Part shown: in pieces, positions 24,339 to 37,034 of the stretch
How positions within the stretch are numbered: position 1 is the stretch's first letter
Layout of the letters: each line of letters begins with the position of its first letter
Assembly (NCBI GenBank): GCA_037074765.1
Contig: JBAMDO010000579.1
Location: 62,001 to 126,000, forward strand
DNA from: Mansonella perstans
Taxonomy: Eukaryota > Nematoda > Chromadorea > Rhabditida > Onchocercidae
Direction: 5' to 3'
Length of the DNA: 64,000 nt
The notes under the pieces: generated by a model
Told to the model about the DNA's origin: nothing
The model's input: only the letters and a program-made list of their open reading frames with translations
Database searches by the model: none
Made by a program: the position numbers and the translations under genes

Positions 24339-26584
24339 TTTCCTTTTTTGAAAAATAAATGTAAATCTATTGGAATGGACAAAAAACATTTGGAAATTGC
24401 ACGAATAGATTCAAACTTTTTCAAAATTGCAAAATTCATTGCAATCAAAAAAAATTTTCTCAAATTTAATTGACATCAAAGAAATGAAAGAATAATTTCT
24501 GTAATCAATTTTGGTCGCTAATATATATATTTGATCGAACTGAACTGAATGCAAAAAAAAAACCTGCAATTTTAAAGTCTTACATAAGTATTTTTTAAAG
24601 TGCTGAAGTAAATGGTGTGTTTGATTGTGTCATCAGAGATCATTTCTTTTCAAGGATGCTCATTGAAGAACTCATTAACGCAAACGTTCACATTTTATCT
24701 CTCAATTTTTCTTAATTTTTTTTCCTTCATAAAATATTTTTTTCCAATCAGAAAATTATTATTTCACTGAAAGTGATTTATAATTTTTCGGTCCAATTTC
24801 TTTTTCTAATGGTATCACATATTAAAAAAAACTAAAAAAGTTATTTCATCTGTCAGAATTAGAAAACAAGGAAAAGAATGATTAATGCCCAGGCTTCTCT
24901 ATTTATTTGCTTCATTTATGTTATAAATAAAGCTGAAATTGTGAATTGATGTTTTATATATATTTAAATTTATTTATATATAAATTCATTTGAACTTAAA
25001 AACTTAACTAATAATCTAAAATTCTCTGAATTTTTTAGTTTTACATTATTCTCGAGTCAAACTCCAGAAAATCTTACTTCGAAAAAAGTAAATTATGAAT
25101 GTTTAATACATGATAATTTATTTTGTGATAGAAGAAATTAGGCGCAAAAAAGTATAAATATAACACTGAAGCATCACCTTTAAAAATATTTACAAAAGCA
25201 AATTCTGATTTATGAAACAATTCAAATAAACTGAAAATTTTTAATCAAAAGAACGAAAAAAGAAAAAAATTTAAAACGTACGGAATATTATTTCAGTATC
25301 TTGTGCTGTATCGTTTCCATCAATATTACACCAATAAATGACAGTGAATATGACAGATAAATTGACGCCTGTTAACATCACAGCATGTCATTTGCGCCAC
25401 TTGCTACATTATTTACTTCACTTAACAATCATTGCTTCCTTTTCCCACACTGCACTGTTTAGCGCATTCTGAAATCACTCCGATGAAAATAAGTTAAAAG
25501 GAGAATGTGCAAACAAACAAAGTTTTCTGAAAAATTTCGAGCAGAAGAGAAATTTTAATATGAATTTTAAGTAATTTGTTAAGTTTCTCTTTCTTGTACA
25601 AAACTTTCGAAGTATCATTGAAATCAAAGCAAAGCAATTCTTTGCAAGAAGTGAAGAAAAACTTTTTCAACGATGTTTTTTTCTAGACTGAAAGTTTGCA
25701 AGAAAGAAAACTTCAAACTGTCTGAGAATTTCAAAATCTCATTTTAATTGAGTATAATTTAGGAAAAAAGCAAAAACAATTTTTGAATGATTTTTTTTGT
25801 TTGATATAAAGGAAAAAATTTTTTTACAACCGAATGTTTGTTTCCAACAAAAGAAAACGAAGTCCTTCTTTCCAGCTGTTAATGACGATCGAATTACTCT
25901 TCCGAGATATGCACTCTCATCCCGGAACGCCCACAAGATGGAAGAAACATATCAAAAGTTGGAAATGCAAACAGAAAAACGAAAATTCCAAAAATGTGTA
26001 AATTTCTGAATGCAAAACAAGAAGTGAAAAAAAATTTTTTTTGAATTGAAAAATTTTAAGAAAAAGTGAAGTAAAAACAAATCATTGAAAAAGAGAAAAT
26101 TGCATTCAACAATATTTATGTACGAATCAATTCTAATTTTAATGTTGATTGTCGCTTGTCTGCAAAAGCACAAGAAAAGATGAGTTATATGCTATTATCC
26201 AAAAGCTTCTTTCATTATAGGAATAAATAATTTCAGTTTGTGGAATAAGAAGAAGAATAAAGCCTTGTTGCAGAAGAAAAGAAGAACCTAAAAAGAGACA
26301 AAGCAATTTTGACCCAAAGAATAATTTAGAAAAAAACAGTTTCTGAGCAACTTATCAGTTCAAATGGAAAAGATGTGAAAACTTGCAACGATACTTATCG
26401 CTATTATTGAATGCAAAATAAAACTGAAAAATTTTTTTATTTTCAAATTCAAAACTAAGTTGCAAAAAATTCCAAACAAATTACTAATATTTGTTTGTTG
26501 TTTTGTTACTATAACAGTTTTTTAAGGTGGCGAAATTTTAACAATATTTTGCTACTATTTGATGAAACAATAAGTGATAACATT

Positions 26585-26662
26585 GAATGATAATAATAAT
26601 AATGATAAACTATAGTGGTAACAATAATAATAAGAATAATAATAATAACAATAATAATAAGC
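26585..26662. repeat. (AAT)n-type microsatellite, interrupted
   Basis: Imperfect ATAATA runs with GAT and CAA interruptions, upstream of the eat-18/lev-10 locus. Confidence 0.85.
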
Positions 26663-26761
26663 TGAGAAAGATATAAAGGAGAAAATATTAAAAGTTAAGC
26701 AGCCGTTGTGTGATTTTGTTACAAGCTATTATATCTTTTCACATTCTATCCACCAAAACAT

Positions 26762-26815
26762 AGGAACTGGCTTAGTGATAAGGAAGACAGGAACTAGCTA
26801 AGTGATAAGGAAGTT
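26762..26815. repeat. Two tandem copies of a 27-bp unit
   Basis: Copies 26762-26788 and 26789-26815 share AGGAACT, then AGTGATAAGGAAG. Each contains a GATAAGG word. Confidence 0.9.
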
Positions 26816-29800
26816 TGGTAAATGAAACGATGAGTGCTTGGGAATAGAGTGAAGAGTTAAAACGACGAGGAATGAAGGAAGCTACATACGCCAGATGTAT
26901 CATCACGATGATCATCAAATATTCATCTCTTTGTTTCGGCAACATCTTTATGTCATTAATCATTTGTTCAAAGATTTTTATCAATTTTCATAATGTTTTC
27001 TTTTAATATTATCCAAATCTGTGGGTTCATAAGTATGTTTTGAAATAAATCCAAATTTCAAAATTTAAACGTAAAAAATAGCAATCACATACACACATAC
27101 AATTTTTAGTCGTTTAATATCCACTTTTGAATATTAAAAAAATCCTTTGTACTGTTTCCGAATAAATTAAAAGTTTTGGAATAAATCTTAATTTCGAAAT
27201 TCAAATGCAAACACCCATACAATTTACAATTAAAAATAGTTGAAATTGAAGTAAATGACAAAATTGATTCATTTTTTCGCAGATTTATTCGTTTTAATTT
27301 TCATTAATTTTTCATTAAAAATTGATTTTGGTAAGGCCATTACAAAATTGGTCAAGTAAATTTTTGGAAATTTCATTTGTCTATTTGCGATAGTCATTGT
27401 CACACACTTTTGGCAAAGTCGAATTTGGGAATATAAAAGGAACATTAAAATAAATCAGCTAATTAAATTTTGAGTCGCATCAAGTGAAATGAAATGAAAT
27501 AGCAAAAATCGTTGAACATAGTGTATTTATTGCATGCAAATTTTTGAAGAAATTAATTTCGAAAATAAATTTGTTAACGAAGAATATTGAAAATAAATGA
27601 AATGAAAATTAATTTTAAAAAATAATCAAACATGCTGATGTGCAAGTTTTGGTTGATTAATAATTATTTTAATACTTTCATACACCCACACACTCATATT
27701 ACAAAGATGAATATTTCAAAAAAATTCGAAACTTTAAATTTTTGAATACTGGAAAAACAAATTTATCGCCTTGCGTGGATGTTGCAAACAGTTAAATTGG
27801 GCTATTTTAAATTTTCAAACGAAACTCTATTTTGAAGTTCATTTTCTTACAATAGAGCAAATTAATTACGTGTGCAAGAAAGCAGTGATATTTCAAATAG
27901 AAGCAATTACCAAAATTAAATAAATTAAATAAAGTCAAAAATAATTTCAAAAATCCAAATTTTTGAAATCGAAAAGCATACTTGCAGTCATTTGCTAATG
28001 TGAACACTGACAATAAAAAATTGTCCGATAAATAAAAGTGAGAAGTTAATATACAAAAGTTGAATGATAATGTGATTAGAAAGTGATCAAAGATAAATCG
28101 TTAGTGTCAGAATTCTATTTGAGTTCGATCAATTCCTACAATCAGGAAAAAGCAAATAAGCAACAGCATTTGAAATAGGAATATGATTTAAAGTAATCAA
28201 TTTTTCATCAAGAATTGTTTTAATTTTTGTGAAATTCCAATTAAAGCATTAAATATGTTATCCCTAAACACAAGTTTAGTCTGAAGTTTAGTCTGATGAA
28301 AAAAACAAAAAATCAAATTTAAATTCGAAAACTCACATTGAATCTAGAATTGTATATTCGAAGCAAAAAATTATATAAAAAAGCTTATTTTTTTTTATCA
28401 AATATTCCTGTTCACAAGGCTTGATGCAAAAGCCTGAACTGAAATATATTTGAAATATTGAAATAATAAAATATAACAACTGCAAATACAATTTGTACCA
28501 TGACAATCATCCCATTTTAATGCAGTATTGAATTTTCAATGTGGACAGCTTGGCAAAATAAAATAAGTTAGCCCGAACGATTTTAAAAAAGGAAGAAAAA
28601 AATTTCAATTTCGATCTTTCAGTTCATCGAATTTCTTTTACAATTGGCGGATTTCAACTTTATTGATAATTAATTTCTTTTTAATTCAACTACTTAGCGA
28701 GGTGTAAAATGTGAATGAGTGAACCGAAACTGTTGAAATGAATGGTACCAAATATGAAAACGTTGAACAAGCCAAGCAAAACAAAAGTTTCCCGTTGCTG
28801 TAAATGCAGTACATTAAAATATGCATGTTTATGTAAATGTGTGCATAACATAAATGCTTTACAACTGCGTCAAATATAGGACACCATGTTTTCTTCATTT
28901 AGCCTGCAATTTATTGAAGAAGCCAAGGCAGATCCAAGGCAGACAAGAACAGAGAGAAAAGGGATGGAAGAAGGGGCAAAAGAAAAGGAATGATGTTTGG
29001 AAGGAAGGATCCTTCATGAGTTAAAGGCAAGCACTTGTAAATTGAGTTGTTTAATCAGATACGGAAATTTTTTTTGCAATGAAATGCATTCTTTCATTTT
29101 TCCGCCCTCTTTTTCCTCGATATTTGCCAAAAAATGTCTGATTGGAAAGGCCAAGAAAAAGATTGTCCCTCCTTAATCCCAGGAATCAAAAAAAGGAGAA
29201 GAAAAAAGATGCGTCCTATTTTATTTGTTTTTCATTTGAGTCAGCAGTGAAGGAAGAAGAAACAAACATTACAAAAATTAAATTTGAAAATTTTATTTAA
29301 AATTTTCTTTTACCCGGAAAGTAAATATTTGAAATATGCTCGAAAAAAATGAAAAGTAATTTTTTCAACTTACTTCTGAAATAAAATTTTTTGAATTTAA
29401 AACTTTTATATGAAATTCGTTTCAATTTGAAAAGAAAGAACTTAGAACAATTGAATAAAGAATCAGAATTAATCCTTTCAAGCTATTTCTGAAATAAAAT
29501 TTTTTAAAACTTTAAAATTTTGAAATATGGAAAGCAGATGTGATCTTTTCAAACCATTTCTGAGATAGAACATTTTATTTCTCAGAAAAGAAAAAAACTG
29601 TTAATTTTTCAAATCTGATTTTTCCTTTAGTAAAAAATGGGCGCAAAAAGAAATTTAAAAAATTCAAAATTTTTTTTTTGAATTTGTATTTTGTTCTTTA
29701 GATCCACCGACAATCGAAAGCATTGTCGAATGATTATTTGTTCAAAAAAATTTCATTTAAATGCAAGAAAATTTCAGTGTGGAAAATTTATGATTTTTTA

Positions 29801-30215
29801 AATCTACAAACAAGTATACCACAGATAACTTATTTAATTATTCTCCATTAATTATCTTATCAGCCTTTCATTCCTAATTTTTTTCTTAATCCTATCTAGT
29901 AATTCTTTATAAAATACCACACTACCTTCCAACGATGACCAATCGTTCTGTCCTTTTATCACATGATCAATTCTGCTCAAGGATTATCAAGCAGAAGGGC
30001 AAAACTGGAGATCAGACTTTGCTTTCAAATCAGATGCTCTAAATTTTTTTTAACATTTTCTATTTCAATGAAAAAATTTCGTCTTTAACAAAAATACGCA
30101 ATACCATTTGTTTATCAAAATTGTAATAATAATTAAAATATATAATTGTCATTCGGTCCATGAAGACCAAATACACGCGTTGTAAATTCTTTTAAAAACG
30201 TTTCAATATAATTTG

Positions 30216-30248
<33 letters not shown>

Positions 30249-30512
30249 GAGATAAAGATGATGATAAATGAACAACTTAGCCAAGCAATATCTGACTTTG
30301 AAGTAGCATCATCAATATAATATTGATGAAATGTCCATTTGAAGTCAAATAACCATCAGTCACGGTAAGCCTTTAAAAACAAGCTTCCAAAAAAAACGGA
30401 AAATTTTCAGTTTTTTTGGATTTGATGTTTCAAGATGCTTATTGCTTGAAGGAATTTTTACACTAAAATAATATAGGCGAAAAAATTTATAATTTGAAAT
30501 GATTTAAATATT

Positions 30513-31276
30513 TTAGTTTGTTTTAAAAATTCGCCTGTAATTTTGCACTCTCATTAAAATTGAATTTTTTGGAAATGATAAGAAACAGTTGATGATAGAA
30601 TAATTTTGCTTAAATTTGATAGATATCATTTTAGTTCCAGTTTTGACTACAGTGTTAACAAGCTGCTGATCTGACTGATAAGCTGAAAATTTTATTGTTT
30701 ATTTTTACTTCCTTTTTTCATCATATTTTTTGACCATTCTGATTTTGCACTTGTTGATTTCAAAGGAACGAATTGTCAAGTTTAGTTTTATCATCAGTAA
30801 CAAAAAAAAACTCATTCTTAAAAATCGATGTCACTTATAAGAAATTTCCAAGAAACTGGAATTAAATTAACCGCGGTATTAAATTAAGAGCTCAAGTAAG
30901 GATTCGTACTTGCGATATCCTCTGGATGATGCAGGCTAAATCTCATATGCAGATAAAATTTTGATTATGTGATATTTCAGCATTTTGTGATAAATTATCT
31001 TATGTGATAAATGTTTATTAACGATAATTATGATTCACTGCTTATGATAATGTTATATGATAATTTATAGCACTTGAGATACTTGCACTCGTGCTATTTT
31101 GTTACACTGCTGATTCTCATGTCTTATGTTTTTAAGATATACTTACCTTGACATTTGTTAATTGTTGAAGTTAGATCGATATTTACACGGCTTTTAAGGT
31201 TAAAATCAATATTAACACAATTATTAAAATCAAATTGCATATAGTTGAAAAGATCAAACTGCACAATTTCACTTTT
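30513..31276 (-). CDS. Candidate two-exon fragment of an unknown gene (weak)
   Basis: The minus-strand segment 31276-31147 is bounded by TTTATTGCAG and by CAAG|GTAAGT. It is open over 43 codons (begins KSEIVQFDLFNYMQFDF, ends INKCQ) and ends in phase 1. A second acceptor, AAAATTTTCAG, precedes 30682. Joined in phase, the frame then runs 55 codons (QSDQQLVNTVVKTGTKM...) to a TAA at 30515-30513. An upstream frame at 31510-31322 carries several cysteines but has no clear donor into this exon. No start, signal peptide or family was recognised. Both splice signals are good and the frames are longer than expected by chance at this AT content, but with 14 kb searched on both strands a chance match is quite possible. 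Confidence 0.25.
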
Positions 31277-32973
31277 CTGCAATAAATAAATTACAACAAA
31301 TATTTACATTTTAGATATGAATTAGATCATATGATTGACATGGGTACTGTGATAGTTACTGGTGTTATTATACATGCAGCAAAATTGCACTTGTCTATAA
31401 GCCGTGCAGCAAGATAGGCTTTTCATATGGCAATTTTCAGGAAAATTATTGTCACCATGAAGAATATCTATGTACATAACAAACGAAGGCATTCGTTGAT
31501 ATTGGCGCATTGTTTTCCACTTTATTGTATTAATATATTCTTGATTTTAGCAGTTATTTCTTGTAAAAAACAAACATTTTTCCTTCTAAATTTTTAAATT
31601 AAAAAAAATTTCGTAAATGCAAATATAAATGATTCAAATGTTTTTTTCAAAATCATTTCAACAATAGTTAATTTAGAAACAAATTTGATTATTATTATTA
31701 TCGCTTATTACTGCAATATCATTTGCTCACTCCAATATCAATATCACTTCTTACTATTATCAGCAAAAATTGAATTAATTAGCTAATTATTTCATAGTGA
31801 TCAAACCAATCATTTCAGAAAACCATATGCAAAATATATTGCAAATCCAAAATCAATATTTTCTTACACACTTTATAAATTTGCCGGCAAAATTTCTAAT
31901 TTAATTACCAGATACATAAATTAGAAAAGCTTAAAATGTAACAAAAACATTCATTCATTTCAGATTTTATGGACATTTTTTGTTGCCTTAAATTTCAGAT
32001 TTAATATTTTGTATCCAGCATTGTATTTTTCAGCAACAAGTTTGTTACGGTGTGCTTTATAATTTTGTTACCATATAAACGGAACTTCTATTTTATTTAT
32101 TTACATTTCTCATTTTTGTTTAGTGAAAAATTTTGAAAAAATTTTAAATTAATTGAAAAATTTCCTTTTGATTTGCAAGGAAATTTAAGAATTTATTGAA
32201 ATAAAATGCTTAAAATCAACAGCAAATGCTCGATGTACAAAAGATAAAAGTTAAAGAAAGATCTCCATCAATTATGACAGTTTTTGAAGTAACTGTGAAA
32301 CAAATGCGTTTAAATAAAACTTTATATATGTATATAATTATTTGATTCACTTTCAAAAAAACCAATCTCTAATTGACCAAAATTTACCGTAAAGCTCAGA
32401 CAACAAATAGTAAATCAGTTTATTCTATAAACTAAATGTCAATTAATTAATTAAAATATCCATAACTCAAAAAAACCATCGGAAATACAAAAAATCAAGA
32501 AAATGTATTTGCATGTTTTAACAATGATGCGAGTTAATTAATCAACTAATTATACTTGAATGAATTGTATTTGAAAATTTTTTCAACTATATAAAGCATA
32601 TTTTTTGCATGTTTTTTTATATATAAAGCATATTTCACATTTTTATTTAAAAGCATATTTTGCATTTTTTGCACGAATGTTTTGTTAAAATTTTTTTCAA
32701 TAGTACGTTAGAAATAAATTTTCACTTCTGACCCATTAAATTGATATTTAATTAAATTCCTAGGAAGACTCAAAAATGTAAGTTGCGGATATAATATTGC
32801 TGAAAAAATTCTTTTTGTTTGCGCATTTCTTAAAACAATTTGTGTTTTTCAGTGCTTGTCACCCCAACAACCAATATATGCGTCACTTATCATCTGCCAT
32901 ATTTAAGTTATTAAAATTGATTTGCCAGGCTTATTACTTGCAGCGATTAACTTATTACTTATTGGAATTCCAT

Positions 32974-33037
32974 TTATCTTTTTAGGTTGTCACACTTTTT
33001 TTTATCTTTTTAGGTTTTAGGTTTAGGTTGTCACACT
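32974..33037. repeat. Duplicated TTATCTTTTTAGG...TTGTCACACT unit with telomere-like insert
   Basis: Copy one is 32974-32996. Copy two is 33002-33037 and is expanded by TTTTAGGTTTAGG, which resembles degenerate nematode telomeric DNA (TTAGGC). Confidence 0.7.
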
Positions 33038-33660
33038 CTATCTATGATTCGCTAATGATAATTGTTGATAATCAATTACCGGTAATTATCAGTAATTAAT
33101 AATTAATTAGTTGCACTATTAACACAGTTCCAGTAGCAACAACTACAATTGATACAGTGCAAGTGTTGTACTAATTGCAATCAACCAAAATGTTATATTT
33201 GCACAAAGTAGCACCGCGTAAGCACTTCAATTTGCAAATAGTTACACTGCACGCAAAGTTTCTAAATATTTTTTTTCTAATATTGCAACAGCGATTGTTT
33301 CATGAAACACTTGTAGCGATAGCAATAATAGTGTTTGGTAACAGGTTGTTACTGTACAGGGTAGGTAGTTACCATACACCGCTACTAATTACTGTACTTG
33401 TTTTTTTAGTTTTATTGTAATGATAACTGGACAAAAGATAGTATAACATCAAAAGGAAATATATTCCTGAAAAAAGTTAGATATTTTGCTACTTATCTAT
33501 GATTTTTTTGTAAGCATCGTTCTATCACGTTCTATCACGCAATGTACTTATGTCATTCTCTACTGTAAAATTAACTGTCTTTCTCAAATCATTTTTTCTT
33601 TTTTTCTTCCGGTACACTTTTCCAGGAAACTTTCCGAAATTTCTTCATTGTCTTTTCTAC

Positions 33661-33759
33661 CGGTATACTTCTACGGTATATTTTTGCAAACTTTCGTTTG
33701 CTTCTTTTTCCGATATATTTCTACGGATATATTTCTGCAAACTTTTTGTTTGTTTTTTC
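33661..33759. repeat. Two tandem copies of a 50-bp unit
   Basis: Copies 33661-33710 and 33711-33759 share CGGTATA/CGATATA, CTACGG, TATATTT, GCAAACTTT and GTTTG. A shorter relative may precede them near 33610. Confidence 0.75.
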
Positions 33760-36710
33760 TCTCGATCTAGAAGGCAAATGTCAAATAATGACAACTGCAT
33801 TTGATAGACGAATTTCGGCATTATTTTTTTTCACATATTACTTCTAACCAGCAATACTTTTATAAGTTTATTAAGTTCGGAATTCTGGATTAAAGATAAG
33901 TAAAGCCAAAATTTTTTGATTTCCTCTTTATTATCTGTCTAATTTTGCAAATAAAGCTCAAATGTTATTTCTTAATGGACAGGTGCTAACAAATTACCTT
34001 TCAGTTTCTAAATCATTCCCCTTAAACTAAACTAAGCCAAACATTTTACAATTTATTTTCGTAAACCCATTGACATTTATTAATACCAGTAAATTTCTTA
34101 ACATTCATATTTTCTACGCAAACTTCAGCACATTGTTAAACTTTTTTTCAGCGCACGTCACTGACTTAACATTCAATTAATCGTCAGTTCTTTTTTCCTG
34201 AGAATCATAAATTAGTAGTTTTTACTTTTTTCCTTAAAAAGTTAATAAGCTATGAAACGAAGCCACTTATCACATCTCTTGTGTCTCAATAATTTTTATG
34301 AATTCGATTTACTTAAAAAAAAGAAATCTAAGCTTTCAAAATTTCAAAAAGTTATGCAATTTTCTATAAAAAACAAATTTTGATTTCTTCAAAAAGTTGT
34401 TTAAAATCTTAAATTTCTTTTTTAAGATAGTTGGTTTGAGCAAATTATAATTGATCTTTCATCTCTTAAAATAGTGCATAGGAGTGTTTTAGATGATAAT
34501 TAAATTTCCTGTGTACTTCTATCGCCTAAAAATACCGCAATTGCTTTAAAAGTGCCGAGCACATAAACAAACTCGCTGTCATCAAGCCGTTAATCGTTGA
34601 TTTTTCCTTCTCTGAAATTGTCATTACTTTTTTTTTTTCACTTAGTGGTTTTGTAAGAAATTTTAATATTCTTTTTGCTAAATGATTGATAGCAAAATTA
34701 TAATTAAAAAATTAGTTTTTCAACAATTTTATTATAATTAAAAATTAAACTTTTTAATTTCCTGCTATTTCTGGCAATTAGTTTTGTAATAGATCAATTT
34801 TTCTAGAGTGTTATCATTACTGATTTCTCAGGTAATTTGAATTTTCAAATATTGAAAATGCTGATTAATTAAATTGCTGCAACAACAGTAATTGGTGACA
34901 AAGATAGATAAAAAGTGCCGTGATAATAACAGCAATTAAAAATTAAAATGTGTTATTAACTCTTCCATTGAAATCTTCATTTCACATCTGATCACATTCG
35001 AGATTCGCAATAGCAATAGAATTCAAGGGTTGACTCTTAACAGAGAGACATGATGGTAAAATAAAATAATTGATATTAAAGTAGTGATAACAATGATAAA
35101 TGCTAACAGTTTTTTATTCACATTTAGCTGTGAAATTGGTGGAAATCAGCAAAAAAAGAAATGCATGAAATGAAATTTAAATAAAGTTCGTCAAAAAAAT
35201 CAAATTTCGTTTAAATTTTACATCTGCATAGAGAGACGGATAGTTTTCGACAATTTCCAAAACTGTCATTGTGCACACAGTGTAAAATGCAAGAAAAATG
35301 AAAATAAGAGTGGAAGACTGCGAGAGTGCAAAAATCAACCATTTCATTGTCAGAAAATTTCGAAAATTACTGAATTTTTACAATTTTAATTGATTTTGTA
35401 TTTTTCGTGAAAAATTGTTCATAAAAAAAATTGGTTTCTGTTTTCATTCTTAAATTTGATAAATTTTTCTCGAAAAAATCATATCAACTGAACAGAGCAA
35501 CAGTACTTGGTGACATTGGGCTTAAATGATCAAGGATCACTTTTAGTACTAACTTGTATCACGTACGTTATTTACCATTTTGTTCTTGCAGAATTATTGC
35601 TTAGAATTTTCACTTACTACAATTGTTCTTGTTTTGAAATTCGGTAAATTCGGTGAAATTTCATAGCAAATTTATGTAATTTAATTATTATGCAACGAAG
35701 AAGCAATAAGTTTATCAATGTTACGAAGAGTTGAAAAATGTTTAAAAAATTGCTAATTTTTCATTTTCCTAGAGACAGATATATTAAACATGAAAACTAA
35801 AAAATACGGAAAGGAATTTTTTATTTACATCTTCAATATGAAAAGACAAAAGTAACAGATATTTCAATATAGGGAGACCGCTCTACGACAGGTTTAAACA
35901 ACTTTTTTTTAGAAAAAATGAATGACGATAGTTTTTTGCTGAAATCATTTACTCATCCTTTTATGTTTTCTTATTTGCTTATTTTCTGTTTGCTTTTTTC
36001 ATTTTACCTAATCCTGTTTAATTGTTTATCTAATTAGTTGGGCTTTTATGTCTGATTAAAACTCTGCCATAAAAAATTTTGCGTTTTTTTTTCAAAAATT
36101 TAGTAAATATACACATTTTTGAGAGTAAAATTTCGCGATTATAACGCAAACAAAACTCACGTAATGTGGACTGCATAAAGCACGTAAATTTTGGTAAAAA
36201 AATTGAATTGGTTTCATTGATGTGCAATTAATTAATCATCAAAAAACGGTGAAAAAAATTTTGCATCAAACATTCGCACAAAAAATTGCATCATAGATGC
36301 CATCTTGTTTTGGAAAAAGATTGCTTTTAAATTTTGTTAATTTTTTGTGCTAATTGTATACTTGATTAAGAATGACAAATTACACATGATTATGTGTTAT
36401 GTATATCGAATATATCAGATTTGGCTATGTAAAACTTTTCCATCAATCATCATCAAAAGTTTTTTGCTAGCAAAATAAATTAATGCTTTGCTAGTACAAA
36501 AGATGAAAGTTAGCGTAGAATCATGATCTAATTTTAAAAAAAAATTGAAGAATGTGAAATTCTAATTTGAAAATCGAATAAATTTTTTCATTTCTCATTC
36601 TATTTGCAATATTTCTTGTAAAAGCTCCGTTTGTAAGAAAATGGTGAGACAATTATATTTCCACTTTATAATTAAATTTCATAACATTATTGTATTTTAT
36701 GAGCAAAAGG

Positions 36711-36895
36711 AAATTCATTTAACTTAATAACATAATTATATGCCTGTAATATTCCTATACTTCGAGAAGAAAATTCATTTTGATTAATAACATAATGTTA
36801 TTACGATAATATTCCTGTGCTGTAAGAAAAAAAGAAATTCATTTAATTAATCGTGTAATTATATTCCAATAACACTCTTGCAATTCCATTTAAAT
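36711..36895. repeat. Three degenerate tandem copies of a 60-64 bp unit
   Basis: Units begin at 36711, 36771 and 36835 with AAATTCATTT, followed by TTAATAACATAAT and ATATTCC-type words. They lie about 140 bp upstream of the transporter start codon. Confidence 0.75.
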
Positions 36896-37034
36896 TAAAA
36901 AAGTTATTAAATTAACTATGCTATTTCTAAGATAATGCAATACTAAATTTTCATTGCATTATCCTTAGAAATTACAAGAAATTGTGATTAGAATCCCAAG
37001 CAATTAAACATTCAATTAACAACATTGGCTAGTG

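Larger units (their letters stand above)
22630..37034. other. 14.4-kb gene-poor region between divergent eat-18/lev-10 and the transporter
   Basis: Very AT-rich and full of homopolymer runs, including about 30 T near 30220-30247. Genes diverge from it, so it should hold promoters and possibly non-coding first exons for both sides. It contains short tandem duplications (24284-24338, 26762-26815, 32974-33037, 33661-33759, 36711-36895), an (AAT)n patch (about 26585-26662), GATA-rich patches, and palindromes at 23219-23234 and 33074-33087. A weak candidate for an unknown spliced minus-strand gene lies at 30513-31276. I recognised no known protein family, no tRNA and no known nematode microRNA seed by eye. 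Confidence 0.5.

Noticed and set aside
29935..30045. Short plus-strand frame starting MTNRSVLLSHDQF
   Set aside because: Only about 35 codons, no splice context, no recognisable domain, and composition only slightly above background.
30217..30247. Poly-T run as a retroelement tail
   Set aside because: No upstream reverse-transcriptase-like frame or target-site duplication could be seen; homopolymers are common in this window.
33175..33420. 81-codon hydrophobic plus-strand frame
   Set aside because: Begins at a non-ATG codon, is rich in F/L/I from AT-rich DNA, and has no splice or family support.
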